A DNA stretch of 64,000 nucleotides from Bog-950 sp964631835 (GTDB lineage: Bacteria; Bacteroidota; Bacteroidia; Chitinophagales; LD1), in assembly GCA_964631835.1 (NCBI GenBank), contig CAZWAD010000004.1, positions 62,001 to 126,000 on the forward strand, read 5' to 3'. Below are positions 52,104 to 60,470 of this stretch, piece by piece. The notes beneath the pieces were generated by a model. That model was not told the DNA's origin, ran no database searches, and was given only the letters and a program-made list of their open reading frames with translations. Made by a program: the position numbers and the translations under genes. Position 1 is the first letter of the stretch. Every line of letters starts with the position of its first letter.

Positions 52104-53750
52104 TTACCACGGTTGCAGTTCCATCAATTGTTTGATTGAAATTCTTCCGCTTTCAATCTGCCCATCTTTTGCATCTGCGATTCTCCAATCCATGTGCTGT
52201 TGGTGAATAGGCTGCGACTCTATAAAAATGCAACGCAGTTCTCCGGATTCAAAATTACATCGCTTCTGAACTGAGGCCAGAAGCTGCTCATTATGTAAAT
52301 GCCCATCACCAAAATTCCAACCGAGAACAATTCCAGCCACCAACTCGCCATCACGCCAGGCGTATTTTTCTATGTCGTCAACCGCCTTAGGAACTAAAAG
52401 CTGCAATGCTCTGCCGTGCAAGTGCATAGAGCGAAACGCAATCACTTTTGAAAACAAGAGCTGTGAAGTGTTTTCATCATAGAAATGTGATAACTGATTC
52501 ATTACTGTGGGCGATGCCTTTTTGATATGCTTGTTCAGTTTTTCTTCAGCATTTCCTCTAAAAAGCCAGATACTGTAAGCCCAGTTGCCGGCATAGTATC
52601 GCATTGAAAGAAGAAACGAAACCCATTGAGGAAACAGATTTCCGATAACCGGTACAACCAGCAACGAAAAAAATAAAACTGCAATTAAAAGTGGTGAATG
52701 CAAGGTCAGTATTGAAACATCGGCATAGTGTCCGAACAACATAAACGCTCCGTATACCATAACTACATTCCACTCCAGCGGAACTCCCATCGGCACAGAA
52801 GAAGTAATGTAAAGGTGGAAGATGAACATGTTGATGAGTGCAAAAGTGGTAAGCGGACCTCCATCACTCAGAAACAGTAATAATGGAAACGCTAACTCAA
52901 TAAAAGTGCTGATATGGGCAAGCGTTTTTGCCAACGGACTCGGCCGTAAATCGGTGGGATAATTTTTGTAAAGTTTTTTCTTGAACCAATCCCAACGGAG
53001 CACGGCATGGTTACTAAGCATTACACCCACCACTGATGGAAAGTGATTTGTAAATTTTGAAGCAGCGGCTCCCCACCAAATCGCCATCCAAACCAATTTC
53101 GCTCCGACAATTTCTTCGCCCGAAAACAAAAAACAAAACAGCGCAACCAAATAATGTTCCGAACGTGCTGCTAGAAAAATAGTTTTATCGAGTATGCCCA
53201 AAACCACTATCAGCACAATGACCAGTACAATTATTTGAAATGTAACAGTGGAAGCAATAAGAGCTTTCAATAAAAAGGCAAGCAACGAAACGTAAAGAAG
53301 GACATCAAAAATATTTCTCGTATCGTTTCCGATAAATGGAAGCTTTGGAAACAACGGCATCTTAACTGTTCCCGGTCGGGCAAAATGTAGTGGTGCGCTG
53401 AAAGGAGGAAAATACCGCGCGGTAAGCGGACCGCTGCCGCAACCCAAGCCGAGCAACTCAAACAACATACTCCACAAAATGAATTTCAGTAATGCTTCGG
53501 GAGCGAACCACCAGTTTACTATTTCCCCTGCACTACCTAATCCACTTGAGAAGCCGCAGAAGAAAATCCAACCCGCTACATAAAACAAAATCTTAAAAAG
53601 ATAGAAGAAATAAATGGCAACCGGTGCACCGTAACCTTGGGTTGTCCATGCTACGCACAACATTCGTATGCGTTCTGCAAACGGATGTTTAATCCAATCT
53701 TCAAAAGTAAAGGGAAGTGGCTTAGGAGAAAGGAATTTTAAATTCTTCAC
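52104..53750 (-). CDS. DUF3556-like polytopic membrane protein
   Basis: The 548-residue protein has about ten membrane segments in the first 400 residues and a soluble C-terminal domain. The motifs FEDWIKHPFAERIRMLCVAW, QGYGAPVAIYFFYLFKI, FELLGLGCGSGPLTARYFPP and ARPGTVKMP match what I recall of DUF3556, a family described mainly in mycobacteria and relatives. No biochemical role is known. It starts 11 bases after a di-haem cytochrome lipoprotein gene, so the two form an operon and may share an electron-transfer or envelope-lipid task. Its presence here may reflect horizontal transfer. Confidence 0.8.
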   Translation of the reverse strand: MKNLKFLSPKPLPFTFEDWIKHPFAERIRMLCVAWTTQGYGAPVAIYFFYLFKILFYVAGWIFFCGFSSGLGSAGEIVNWWFAPEALLKFILWSMLFELLGLGCGSGPLTARYFPPFSAPLHFARPGTVKMPLFPKLPFIGNDTRNIFDVLLYVSLLAFLLKALIASTVTFQIIVLVIVLIVVLGILDKTIFLAARSEHYLVALFCFLFSGEEIVGAKLVWMAIWWGAAASKFTNHFPSVVGVMLSNHAVLRWDWFKKKLYKNYPTDLRPSPLAKTLAHISTFIELAFPLLLFLSDGGPLTTFALINMFIFHLYITSSVPMGVPLEWNVVMVYGAFMLFGHYADVSILTLHSPLLIAVLFFSLLVVPVIGNLFPQWVSFLLSMRYYAGNWAYSIWLFRGNAEEKLNKHIKKASPTVMNQLSHFYDENTSQLLFSKVIAFRSMHLHGRALQLLVPKAVDDIEKYAWRDGELVAGIVLGWNFGDGHLHNEQLLASVQKRCNFESGELRCIFIESQPIHQQHMDWRIADAKDGQIESGRISIKQLMELQPW

Positions 53751-53761
53751 TCCTGAACTTT

Positions 53762-55177
53762 TTAAAGCGTCTTCAAATATTCAATTAGCGCTGTTCTTTG
53801 TTGAGTGGTTAGCACATCGCCAAAAACGTGACCGGTATTCTTGTACCCGTCAATAGTGCAGTCGTAAGTTTGCTTATCGGTTTTGGAAGTAGGACGTGTA
53901 TAGTTCCATCCAACTTTGGTGTAGTCGTAATCGTTATCAGCGAAAGTTCTCTTCCAGTAAGTTGGTCTTTGTGAACTGTTCAGCAAATCTTCGAGCGTGG
54001 GAACCGAGCCGTTGTGTAAATACGGAGCCGAAGCCCAAATGCCATCAAGCGGTTGTGCCACATAGCCATTCCAGGGAACAAGTTCAGCGCCATTCGGGTT
54101 CTTGCCAAACCAGCCGTTATTAAACCAGTCTTTAAAAACATTATAGATGCTCAGATCATACGCGCTGGCAAGTTTCGCATCTGTGCCTACATAGGCAAGG
54201 TCAACTAAAAGGTTTGGATAACTTCCACCGCTGCCGTAAGTGCCGTGGCATTTGGCACAGTTATCATTAAAAATTGTTTTCCCTTCTGCCGCAAGATTTG
54301 CATCAATACCCTGCGGGTAAACTGGCGGCTGAATGCTTTTGATGTAAGCAAGGATATCAGGAAACTTTTCATTTACCTCATTCGCTTTTGATGAATCAAT
54401 CATGGTAAGCAAACTCGAAGCCATGAGATAACGCGAAAAATCACCGCGCCCCATGCCGTTGTAAAACATGGCATTCTTCTTACTCATGTGCCACCAGGGT
54501 GGTACATCGGTTGGAATTACTTCATCGGGAATTGCAATAGCCGGAGTAGTGAGCCACTCCAAAGTTTGCGGGTCGCGGTGGGCGGCAAGCACCGCAGCTA
54601 CTTTGTCAGCCACATTTGCTCCTCTTACTTCAGTAACCACTTTTGAGCCGATAGCCAAAGTAGCATCGCGGAATGGTTTGTAAGCAATCCATTCCGGTGA
54701 ACTTGTTCCACCATACAAAAGTTGAATAACTCCATCAGCTAAAGGAATGACTGAACTTTGGTCGTTCGTAAAATCGCCTCCGGCATTTCCCAAGCCTACA
54801 ATGTAACTTCCATTAATAGAAGAACCATGACACTGCATGCAGTTTGGCGCAACTACACGCACTCCGTTTGGAGCATTAACGGCTGTGAAACCCGGAGCAA
54901 TTACAGCATTATCACCAGTGCGACTCAGCACGTTGGCATTGTCTTGCCCGTAAGCGGTGGTAAAAGCATTGTAAGGAATTCCGGAACTCATATAGTCTCC
55001 GGTTGTCAGATAGGTGTACCCGGTTGTAGCATTGCCGTTGTTACGCTGCGCTGACTCAGGAATGTAGGTTGTTCCTTCAGGAAGCTGGGGTGTGTCGTCT
55101 TTATCTTTATTCTTTTTGCAGTTATATAAAGAAAAAACCAATCCGCAGGAAAATAAAAAGAGGAGAAACTTTTTCAT
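53762..55177 (-). CDS. Di-haem c-type cytochrome lipoprotein
   Basis: The 471-residue protein has a lipobox LYNC (Cys20) and two haem c motifs, CMQCH (113-117) and CAKCH (307-311). A late segment ASAPYLHNGSVPTLEDLL is typical of the RoxA/cytochrome c peroxidase-like class, where LHNGS lies near the distal haem. It would be anchored in the periplasm or at the outer membrane and move electrons or oxidise a substrate. It is the first gene of a pair with the DUF3556-like protein, and divergent from batC. Confidence 0.9.
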   Translation of the reverse strand: MKKFLLFLFSCGLVFSLYNCKKNKDKDDTPQLPEGTTYIPESAQRNNGNATTGYTYLTTGDYMSSGIPYNAFTTAYGQDNANVLSRTGDNAVIAPGFTAVNAPNGVRVVAPNCMQCHGSSINGSYIVGLGNAGGDFTNDQSSVIPLADGVIQLLYGGTSSPEWIAYKPFRDATLAIGSKVVTEVRGANVADKVAAVLAAHRDPQTLEWLTTPAIAIPDEVIPTDVPPWWHMSKKNAMFYNGMGRGDFSRYLMASSLLTMIDSSKANEVNEKFPDILAYIKSIQPPVYPQGIDANLAAEGKTIFNDNCAKCHGTYGSGGSYPNLLVDLAYVGTDAKLASAYDLSIYNVFKDWFNNGWFGKNPNGAELVPWNGYVAQPLDGIWASAPYLHNGSVPTLEDLLNSSQRPTYWKRTFADNDYDYTKVGWNYTRPTSKTDKQTYDCTIDGYKNTGHVFGDVLTTQQRTALIEYLKTL

Positions 55178-55268
55178 GAGTATGAATTTTGTTTGAACTA
55201 AAATAACAGAGTCTTTTGAAATAGCGAATTATTACTTAGGTTATATTACTGATATACTTCTTGGCTTA

Positions 55269-55276
55269 TACCTTTG
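55269..55276 (+). promoter_or_regulatory. Candidate -7 promoter box (TACCTTTG) of batCDE
   Basis: An exact TAnnTTTG, 57 bases before the GTG start of batC. It overlaps the TTG that begins the longest frame, which argues that the TTG is not the real start. Confidence 0.5.
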
Positions 55277-55333
55277 CTAAAAATATTTAACCCTGTTGTC
55301 GCTCCGCATAAGTTAATTTTATATTCGCCACCC

Positions 55334-56074
55334 GTGAAAAGTCTGAGTATATTTTTGCTTGCTGTTATTGGCTGCCTGTCGTGCTTTGCACAGGGTTACC
55401 CGCTCTTAAGAGCTTCGGAAAAAACTGAAACCCGTAAAGGCAATAAGGAATTCGATAAAGCGAATTATGCTGATGCGGAAGCAAGCTATAAAAAAGCTCT
55501 GGACCGAAAGAACAATATGCCCGAAGCCACTTTCAACTTAGGCGATGCCGTTTACGAGCAAAAGAGATATGATGAGGCTGCAAAGCAATTTCAGTTATCG
55601 GGGCAAACCAATACGGATACCCTGGTAAAAGCAAAAGCCTACCACAACCTGGGAAATACATTTTTGGAGCAGCAAAAGTGGCAAGAAGCAGTAAAGGCTT
55701 ACAAGGAAGCTTTGAAGCATAACCCCCAGGACAAGGATACCAAGTACAACCTGGCCTTTGCCAATGCAAAACTTAAGGAACAGAAAAGCGAGAATCAAAA
55801 AAACAAAGACAACCAGGAAAAGAAAGACGATAAAAAAGAGCAGAAGAGCGAACAGAACAGGCAGGACGAGAATAAACAAGAGCAGAACAAAGAACAACAA
55901 GCTAAGCAAGAAAAGAAAGAGCCGCAGCAAAAACAGGCACCTCAACCGAAACTATCTAAAGAAGAAGCAGAGAAGCTTTTGCAGGCTTTGCAAAATGAAG
56001 AGCAAAAGACCAATCAAAAAGTACAGCAGAAGCAGGTAAAAGTTGTTCCTTTAAAGGTGCAGAAGGATTGGTAA
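55334..56074 (+). CDS. batC: BatC-like TPR protein
   Basis: The GTG at 55334 gives a good signal peptide (MKSLSIFLLAVIGCLSCFAQ), so the 20 residues before it are rejected. Of 246 residues, the first half holds three TPR repeats (NKEFDKANYADAEASYKKAL, ATFNLGDAVYEQKRYDEAAK, AYHNLGNTFLEQQKWQEAVK). The second half is a Lys/Glu/Gln-rich tail (KEQKSENQKNKDNQEKK). This matches BatC of the Bacteroides aerotolerance (Bat) operon. It is followed by batD and batE, but moxR, batA and batB are not next to it. Confidence 0.85.
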   Translation: MKSLSIFLLAVIGCLSCFAQGYPLLRASEKTETRKGNKEFDKANYADAEASYKKALDRKNNMPEATFNLGDAVYEQKRYDEAAKQFQLSGQTNTDTLVKAKAYHNLGNTFLEQQKWQEAVKAYKEALKHNPQDKDTKYNLAFANAKLKEQKSENQKNKDNQEKKDDKKEQKSEQNRQDENKQEQNKEQQAKQEKKEPQQKQAPQPKLSKEEAEKLLQALQNEEQKTNQKVQQKQVKVVPLKVQKDW

Positions 56075-56192
56075 ACGGCTGATAAAAAGTGTAAAAAAAT
56101 TTTAACGGACAAGTCTTTACTTGATTTTAGGGTATTGGTGAATGATTTTTGCAGCAATTATGAAAAGCACAAACAGAGTTGTATTCCTTCCA

Positions 56193-58034
56193 ATGAAGAC
56201 CATCTTCCTTTTACTTGCTTTCATCTTTTCATGCGACACCATCTATTCACAGGTTAAGTTTTATGCCTCAGCACCTAAATCAATTCCTGTAAATTCAAAC
56301 TTTCAAATAGGGTTCACGCTTGAAAACGCAAACGGAAGCAACCTCAAACCCCCTGCATTTTCCGACTTTCAAGTTCTGGGCGGACCCAATACTTCAACCA
56401 GCATGCAATGGGTAAACGGCAATGTAACCCAAAGCGTAACTTACAATTACGTTCTTCGCCCTAAGAACCAAGGAACTTTTAAAATCGGCAAGGGAAGCAT
56501 AGTAGTAAGCGGTGCCACTTTGGAAAGCAATGAGTTGACTATACAGGTTACATCTCCGGTAACTCAACAGCAAAGGCAACGCAACCCATTCGACCCGTTC
56601 GATGATCCTTTCTTCAATCAGGGAACGGATGAGGACGAGTCACAGACTGCTAATAACGACCTGGAAAAACAACTCAAAGAAGACGTATTTGTAAAACTGC
56701 TTGTAAGTAAAAATTCGGTGTATAAAGGCGAGATGCTTACCGCTACATACCGGTTGTATTTCCGCCAGAATCTTTCAAGTTACAACTTGACAAAGGCTCC
56801 TGCCTTCGATGGTTTTTGGAGCCAGGAAGTGCAACTTGACCCCCGCAGGCGGCCCACAACCGAAACTTTAAATGGCAGACAGTATAACGTAGTTGATATT
56901 CTCAAATTCAATCTCTACCCGCAGCGAGCAGGAACTTTGCAGGTTGCTGGCTGTGAAGCTTCCGCTGTAGCGCAGGTGCAGTTACGCTCTCAAAGTGTTT
57001 TTGATTTCTTCGGGAGGGTGCAACAGGTTCCTCTTAAACTTCCGGTTTCCCCGGCAGGTGTGGTTGTAAAAGAACTTCCTGAAAACGGAAAGCCCGTTGA
57101 TTTTACAGGTGCGGTTGGCTCTTTTAAATTTGAAACAACACTTTCAAATAAGAAGACTAAAACTGATGAACCTGTTACTTATACCATTAAAATTTCAGGT
57201 ACAGGCAATTTGAAATTTGCAGATGCCCCAACCGTAACTTTCCCTGCGGAGTTTGAGGTTTACGACCCCAAAACAAAAGAAAACATCATCAATTCAACAA
57301 GCGGGCTAACGGGCAGCAAGCAATACGATTATCTCCTCATTCCCCGGATGCCAGGAGAGTATAAAATTGGCACTAAGACCTTTTCCTGGTTTGACCCTTC
57401 TTCAGCTAAGTACTTAACCGTCAGTTCGCCCGAATTTACCGTAACGGTCACGGGTGAGCCTTCAAAAAACACTAATTCTTCAAGTATAGTTTCAGAAAGT
57501 AAACAGGATATTGCTTTAGCTGGTCAGGATATTCGTTACATCAAGACGGCCATTCCTAAATTTGAAACGGATAATTCATTTTTCGGCTCTGCAACTTTTA
57601 TAGCCATATATGCATCTCCGTTTTTACTTTTTATTGCGTTAGCTGTAGTTAAGAGGCGGAATGAAAGCCTCGCGGCTGATATAATCGGCACCAAACGGAG
57701 AAGAGCACTGAAACTGGCAAAGAAAAAACTCAGCACTTCTGAAAAACACCTTTCGGCAGGAGACAAGAAACGCTTTTATACCGAAATATCACAAGCAATT
57801 TGGGGATACTTGGGCGATAAACTAAGTATAGACATGGCAGAGCTTTCGAAAGATAATGTAGAAGAGAAACTACTGGCAAAAAATTGCAAAGCTGACACAA
57901 TTGCTGGGCTTAAAACTTTATTGAACATCTGTGAACTGGCGCTTTATTCACCGGTAGGTGAGGGGAGTGAGATGAAAACGAACTATGAGGCTGCAGTTAA
58001 TTTAATAGCCGATCTCGAAAATGAAATTAAATAG
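56193..58034 (+). CDS. batD: BatD-like protein
   Basis: The ATG at 56193 gives the signal peptide MKTIFLLLAFIFSCDTIYSQ; earlier in-frame ATGs at 56142 and 56160 are possible. The 613-residue product has the BatD layout: a periplasmic beta-sandwich series (VKFYASAPKSIPVNSNFQIG, LVSKNSVYKGEMLTATYRLY, KISGTGNLKFADAPTVTFPA), one membrane helix (FIAIYASPFLLFIALAVVKR, about 465-485) and a cytoplasmic helical tail. Bat proteins are thought to form a membrane complex with von Willebrand A proteins and MoxR ATPases in stress tolerance. batE follows after 9 bases. Confidence 0.9.
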   Translation: MKTIFLLLAFIFSCDTIYSQVKFYASAPKSIPVNSNFQIGFTLENANGSNLKPPAFSDFQVLGGPNTSTSMQWVNGNVTQSVTYNYVLRPKNQGTFKIGKGSIVVSGATLESNELTIQVTSPVTQQQRQRNPFDPFDDPFFNQGTDEDESQTANNDLEKQLKEDVFVKLLVSKNSVYKGEMLTATYRLYFRQNLSSYNLTKAPAFDGFWSQEVQLDPRRRPTTETLNGRQYNVVDILKFNLYPQRAGTLQVAGCEASAVAQVQLRSQSVFDFFGRVQQVPLKLPVSPAGVVVKELPENGKPVDFTGAVGSFKFETTLSNKKTKTDEPVTYTIKISGTGNLKFADAPTVTFPAEFEVYDPKTKENIINSTSGLTGSKQYDYLLIPRMPGEYKIGTKTFSWFDPSSAKYLTVSSPEFTVTVTGEPSKNTNSSSIVSESKQDIALAGQDIRYIKTAIPKFETDNSFFGSATFIAIYASPFLLFIALAVVKRRNESLAADIIGTKRRRALKLAKKKLSTSEKHLSAGDKKRFYTEISQAIWGYLGDKLSIDMAELSKDNVEEKLLAKNCKADTIAGLKTLLNICELALYSPVGEGSEMKTNYEAAVNLIADLENEIK

Positions 58035-58043
58035 TATTCAGGC

Positions 58044-58820
58044 ATGAGAACGAAACTTTCCATTTATTCTTTAAAGTTCCCCCTTTTATGTATCGTAGTT
58101 TTTATTTGCATGTTTAACTCACTACATGCTCAGAGCGCTGAAGAAATATACTCTTCAGCCAACACACTTTACAAAAACAAAAATTACGAACAGGCGGTAG
58201 CGTTATACGAAAAAATTTTGGCACAAGGTTACCGTAATGCAGAAATTTATTATAACCTGGCCAACTGTTATTATAAACTAAATAATACCGGTAAAGCTAT
58301 TTTAAACTTTGAACGAGCCAATAAGCTGGCTCCCGATGATGAAGACATTGCCCATAACCTGAAATTGGCTCAGTTAAGGGCTGTTGACAAGATAACCCCC
58401 ATCCCTCAACTCAGTATAATTACCGCCTGGAATACCTTTACCACATCACGGTCATCGAAAAGTTGGAGTATTTTTTCGCTTGTGTTTGTTTGGGTTGCGT
58501 TTTTGCTGCTTGCAGTTTACTTTTTAATAGTTAAAAAAAATGTGATACTTTTTCCCAGTATTTTGCTCATTATTTTTTCTGCCGTTTGTGTTGCGCTGGC
58601 GGTTAAGCAACAGCAAGTTGAAGAATATTCCGATTGGGCAATACTCATAGTTTCAAATGCCGGAGTAAAAAGTGCGCCTGACGAACAGAGCACTAACTTG
58701 TTTACTATTCATGAAGGAATTAAGTTGCAGATTGTAGATGGCGTAAGTTCTTGGAGCAAGGTTCGTTTGGCCGATGGTAAAGTGGGCTGGCTTGAAAAAA
58801 ACGTTATCGAAAAAATCTGA
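58044..58820 (+). CDS. batE: BatE-like TPR and SH3-domain protein
   Basis: The 258-residue protein has a signal peptide ending at SLHAQ and TPR repeats (SANTLYKNKNYEQAVALYEK, EIYYNLANCYYKLNNTGKAI). Two membrane helices follow (SLVFVWVAFLLLAVYFLIV and LFPSILLIIFSAVCVALAV), then a C-terminal bacterial SH3 domain (VSNAGVKSAPDEQSTNLFTI, KVRLADGKVGWLEKN). This is the BatE layout. It completes batCDE in one operon. Confidence 0.88.
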   Translation: MRTKLSIYSLKFPLLCIVVFICMFNSLHAQSAEEIYSSANTLYKNKNYEQAVALYEKILAQGYRNAEIYYNLANCYYKLNNTGKAILNFERANKLAPDDEDIAHNLKLAQLRAVDKITPIPQLSIITAWNTFTTSRSSKSWSIFSLVFVWVAFLLLAVYFLIVKKNVILFPSILLIIFSAVCVALAVKQQQVEEYSDWAILIVSNAGVKSAPDEQSTNLFTIHEGIKLQIVDGVSSWSKVRLADGKVGWLEKNVIEKI

Positions 58821-58911
58821 GCGATCTTAAGCTTTCCTGTCACTGTGTTTCTTTTTCCGAGTGTTTCTTTTATTTTTATAATATATTTCTTCACCCTAAA
58901 ACTTATATGCT

Positions 58912-59292
58912 ATGAGTATGTACAAAGAGTTTAAAAACTTTGCCATGAAAGGCAACGTAGTTGATCTGGCGGTTGCTGTGATTATTGGCGCAGCGTTCGG
59001 TAAAATTATAAGTTCGCTGATTGACGATGTGGTAACCCCGCTTATTCTTAAGCCCGCTTTAGATGCCGCGCATCTTACTCAACTTGAAGAATTGACAATT
59101 TTTGGCACAGTAAAATATGGTAACTTTCTTTCAGCCTCAGTTAATTTTATTATTGTGGCTTTTGTGTTGTTTTTACTAATTAAAGGTATAAGTGCCGCTA
59201 AGCGCAAAGAAGAAACTGTACCAGTACCTCCTCCCGGACCCTCTAGCACTGATAAACTGTTGATGGAAATCCGCGACTCGCTGAAAAAGTAA
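58912..59292 (+). CDS. mscL: Large-conductance mechanosensitive channel
   Basis: MscL opens under membrane tension to release solutes after hypo-osmotic shock. The 126 residues have the S1 amphipathic start MYKEFKNFAMKGNVVDLAVA, TM1 VIIGAAFGKIISSLIDDVV, the periplasmic loop, TM2 ASVNFIIVAFVLFLLIKG and the C-terminal helix bundle SSTDKLLMEIRDSLKK. All family elements and the length agree. It follows batE by 91 bases. Confidence 0.96.
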   Translation: MSMYKEFKNFAMKGNVVDLAVAVIIGAAFGKIISSLIDDVVTPLILKPALDAAHLTQLEELTIFGTVKYGNFLSASVNFIIVAFVLFLLIKGISAAKRKEETVPVPPPGPSSTDKLLMEIRDSLKK

Positions 59293-59423
59293 AAAAAAGA
59301 GATAGCAGGGTTACTTGAAACCGAAAAGAGAATCCTGCAACAGCATTATTTTTTTAGAAAGAGATTTTGGTTCTCAGCAGGATTTGATTAAACGGAAGAT
59401 AAGGAGGAGCTATTCAAAAGGAA

Positions 59424-60413
59424 TCAAATCATTCTCTTCTCCATCAAATACTCCGCAATTTGAATGGCATTGGTGGCAGCTCCTTTTCGAAGGTTGTCGG
59501 AAACTATCCAGCAATTGAGGGTATTGGGCTGGCTTTCATCTCTTCGAATTCTGCCTACGAAAGTTTCATCTTTATCGTGCGCATGAATAGGCATGGGGTA
59601 CTTTAGATTTTTTAAGTCGTCCACCACCACCAGTCCGGGAGCTTTTTCTAAAATTTGTCGTACATCGTTTAAATCAAAATCTTTTTCGAACTCAATGTTT
59701 ACGCTTTCACTGTGTCCGCCAATAGTTGGAATACGAACTGTTGTTGCGGTAACACGAATAGAATCATCGCCCATTATTTTTTTGGTTTCGTTCACCATTT
59801 TCATTTCCTCTTTTGAGTAGCCGTTGTCGAGGAAAACATCAATGTGAGGAAGAGCGTTCATGTCAATTTGGTAAGCGTAAGCCATTTCACCTTTTACCCC
59901 AGCGCGTTCGTTCATAAGCTGGTCAACAGCTTTTTTACCCGTACCGGTTACACTCTGGTAAGTGGAAACGACAACACGCTTAACTTTGTATTTATCGTGT
60001 AACGGTTTTAGCACAAGCACCATTTGAATGGTAGAGCAGTTCGGATTGGCAATAATTTTGTCTTTTGAAGTAAGTACACCGGCATTTACCTCAGGAACAA
60101 CCAGTGGAATATTCGGCTCCATTCGCCAAGCTGAAGAGTTATCAATAACCGTACAGCCTGCTTCGGCAAATTTAGGGGCAAGCTCTTTTGAAGTCGAACC
60201 TCCGGCACTGAATACTGCCACCTGTGGTTTTTTTGCAATAGCTGTTTGCCAGTTTACCACTTCGTAATCGTTGTCCTTAAACTTCACTTTTTTACCAACG
60301 CTTTTTTCAGATGCAACCGGAATTAATTCCGTTACGGGGAAATTCCTTTCATTCAACACCTGCAGCATTTTGCTGCCTACCAGCCCTGTGGCTCCTACTA
60401 CTGCTACTTTCAT
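59424..60413 (-). CDS. asd: Aspartate-semialdehyde dehydrogenase
   Basis: The enzyme reduces aspartyl phosphate to aspartate semialdehyde with NADPH, on the way to lysine, diaminopimelate, threonine and methionine. The ATG at 60413 (MKVAVVGATGLVGSKML) starts right at the Rossmann fold. A longer frame to 60479 would pass through the -7 box and into the divergent gene. The catalytic Cys is in IANPNCSTIQMVL and the catalytic His in IPTIGGHSESVNI. The 329-residue length matches the family. Confidence 0.97.
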   Translation of the reverse strand: MKVAVVGATGLVGSKMLQVLNERNFPVTELIPVASEKSVGKKVKFKDNDYEVVNWQTAIAKKPQVAVFSAGGSTSKELAPKFAEAGCTVIDNSSAWRMEPNIPLVVPEVNAGVLTSKDKIIANPNCSTIQMVLVLKPLHDKYKVKRVVVSTYQSVTGTGKKAVDQLMNERAGVKGEMAYAYQIDMNALPHIDVFLDNGYSKEEMKMVNETKKIMGDDSIRVTATTVRIPTIGGHSESVNIEFEKDFDLNDVRQILEKAPGLVVVDDLKNLKYPMPIHAHDKDETFVGRIRRDESQPNTLNCWIVSDNLRKGAATNAIQIAEYLMEKRMI

Positions 60414-60446
60414 TATTGCAATTCTTTTTTGTTTTTTTCGGGAGGG

Positions 60447-60454
60447 CAAAAATA
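60447..60454 (-). promoter_or_regulatory. Candidate -7 promoter box (TATTTTTG) of asd
   Basis: An exact TAnnTTTG on the minus strand, 33 bases before the ATG at 60413, within the 57-base divergent gap. Confidence 0.4.
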
Positions 60455-60470
60455 AATTTATCTTGCTCGC

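Noticed and set aside
55595..55945. 116-residue leucine-rich minus-strand frame
   Set aside because: It is antisense to the Lys/Glu-rich tail of batC.
59302..59352. GCAGGGTT / AATCCTGC hairpin after mscL
   Set aside because: One mismatch, and no T run directly after the second arm, so a terminator call is not supported.
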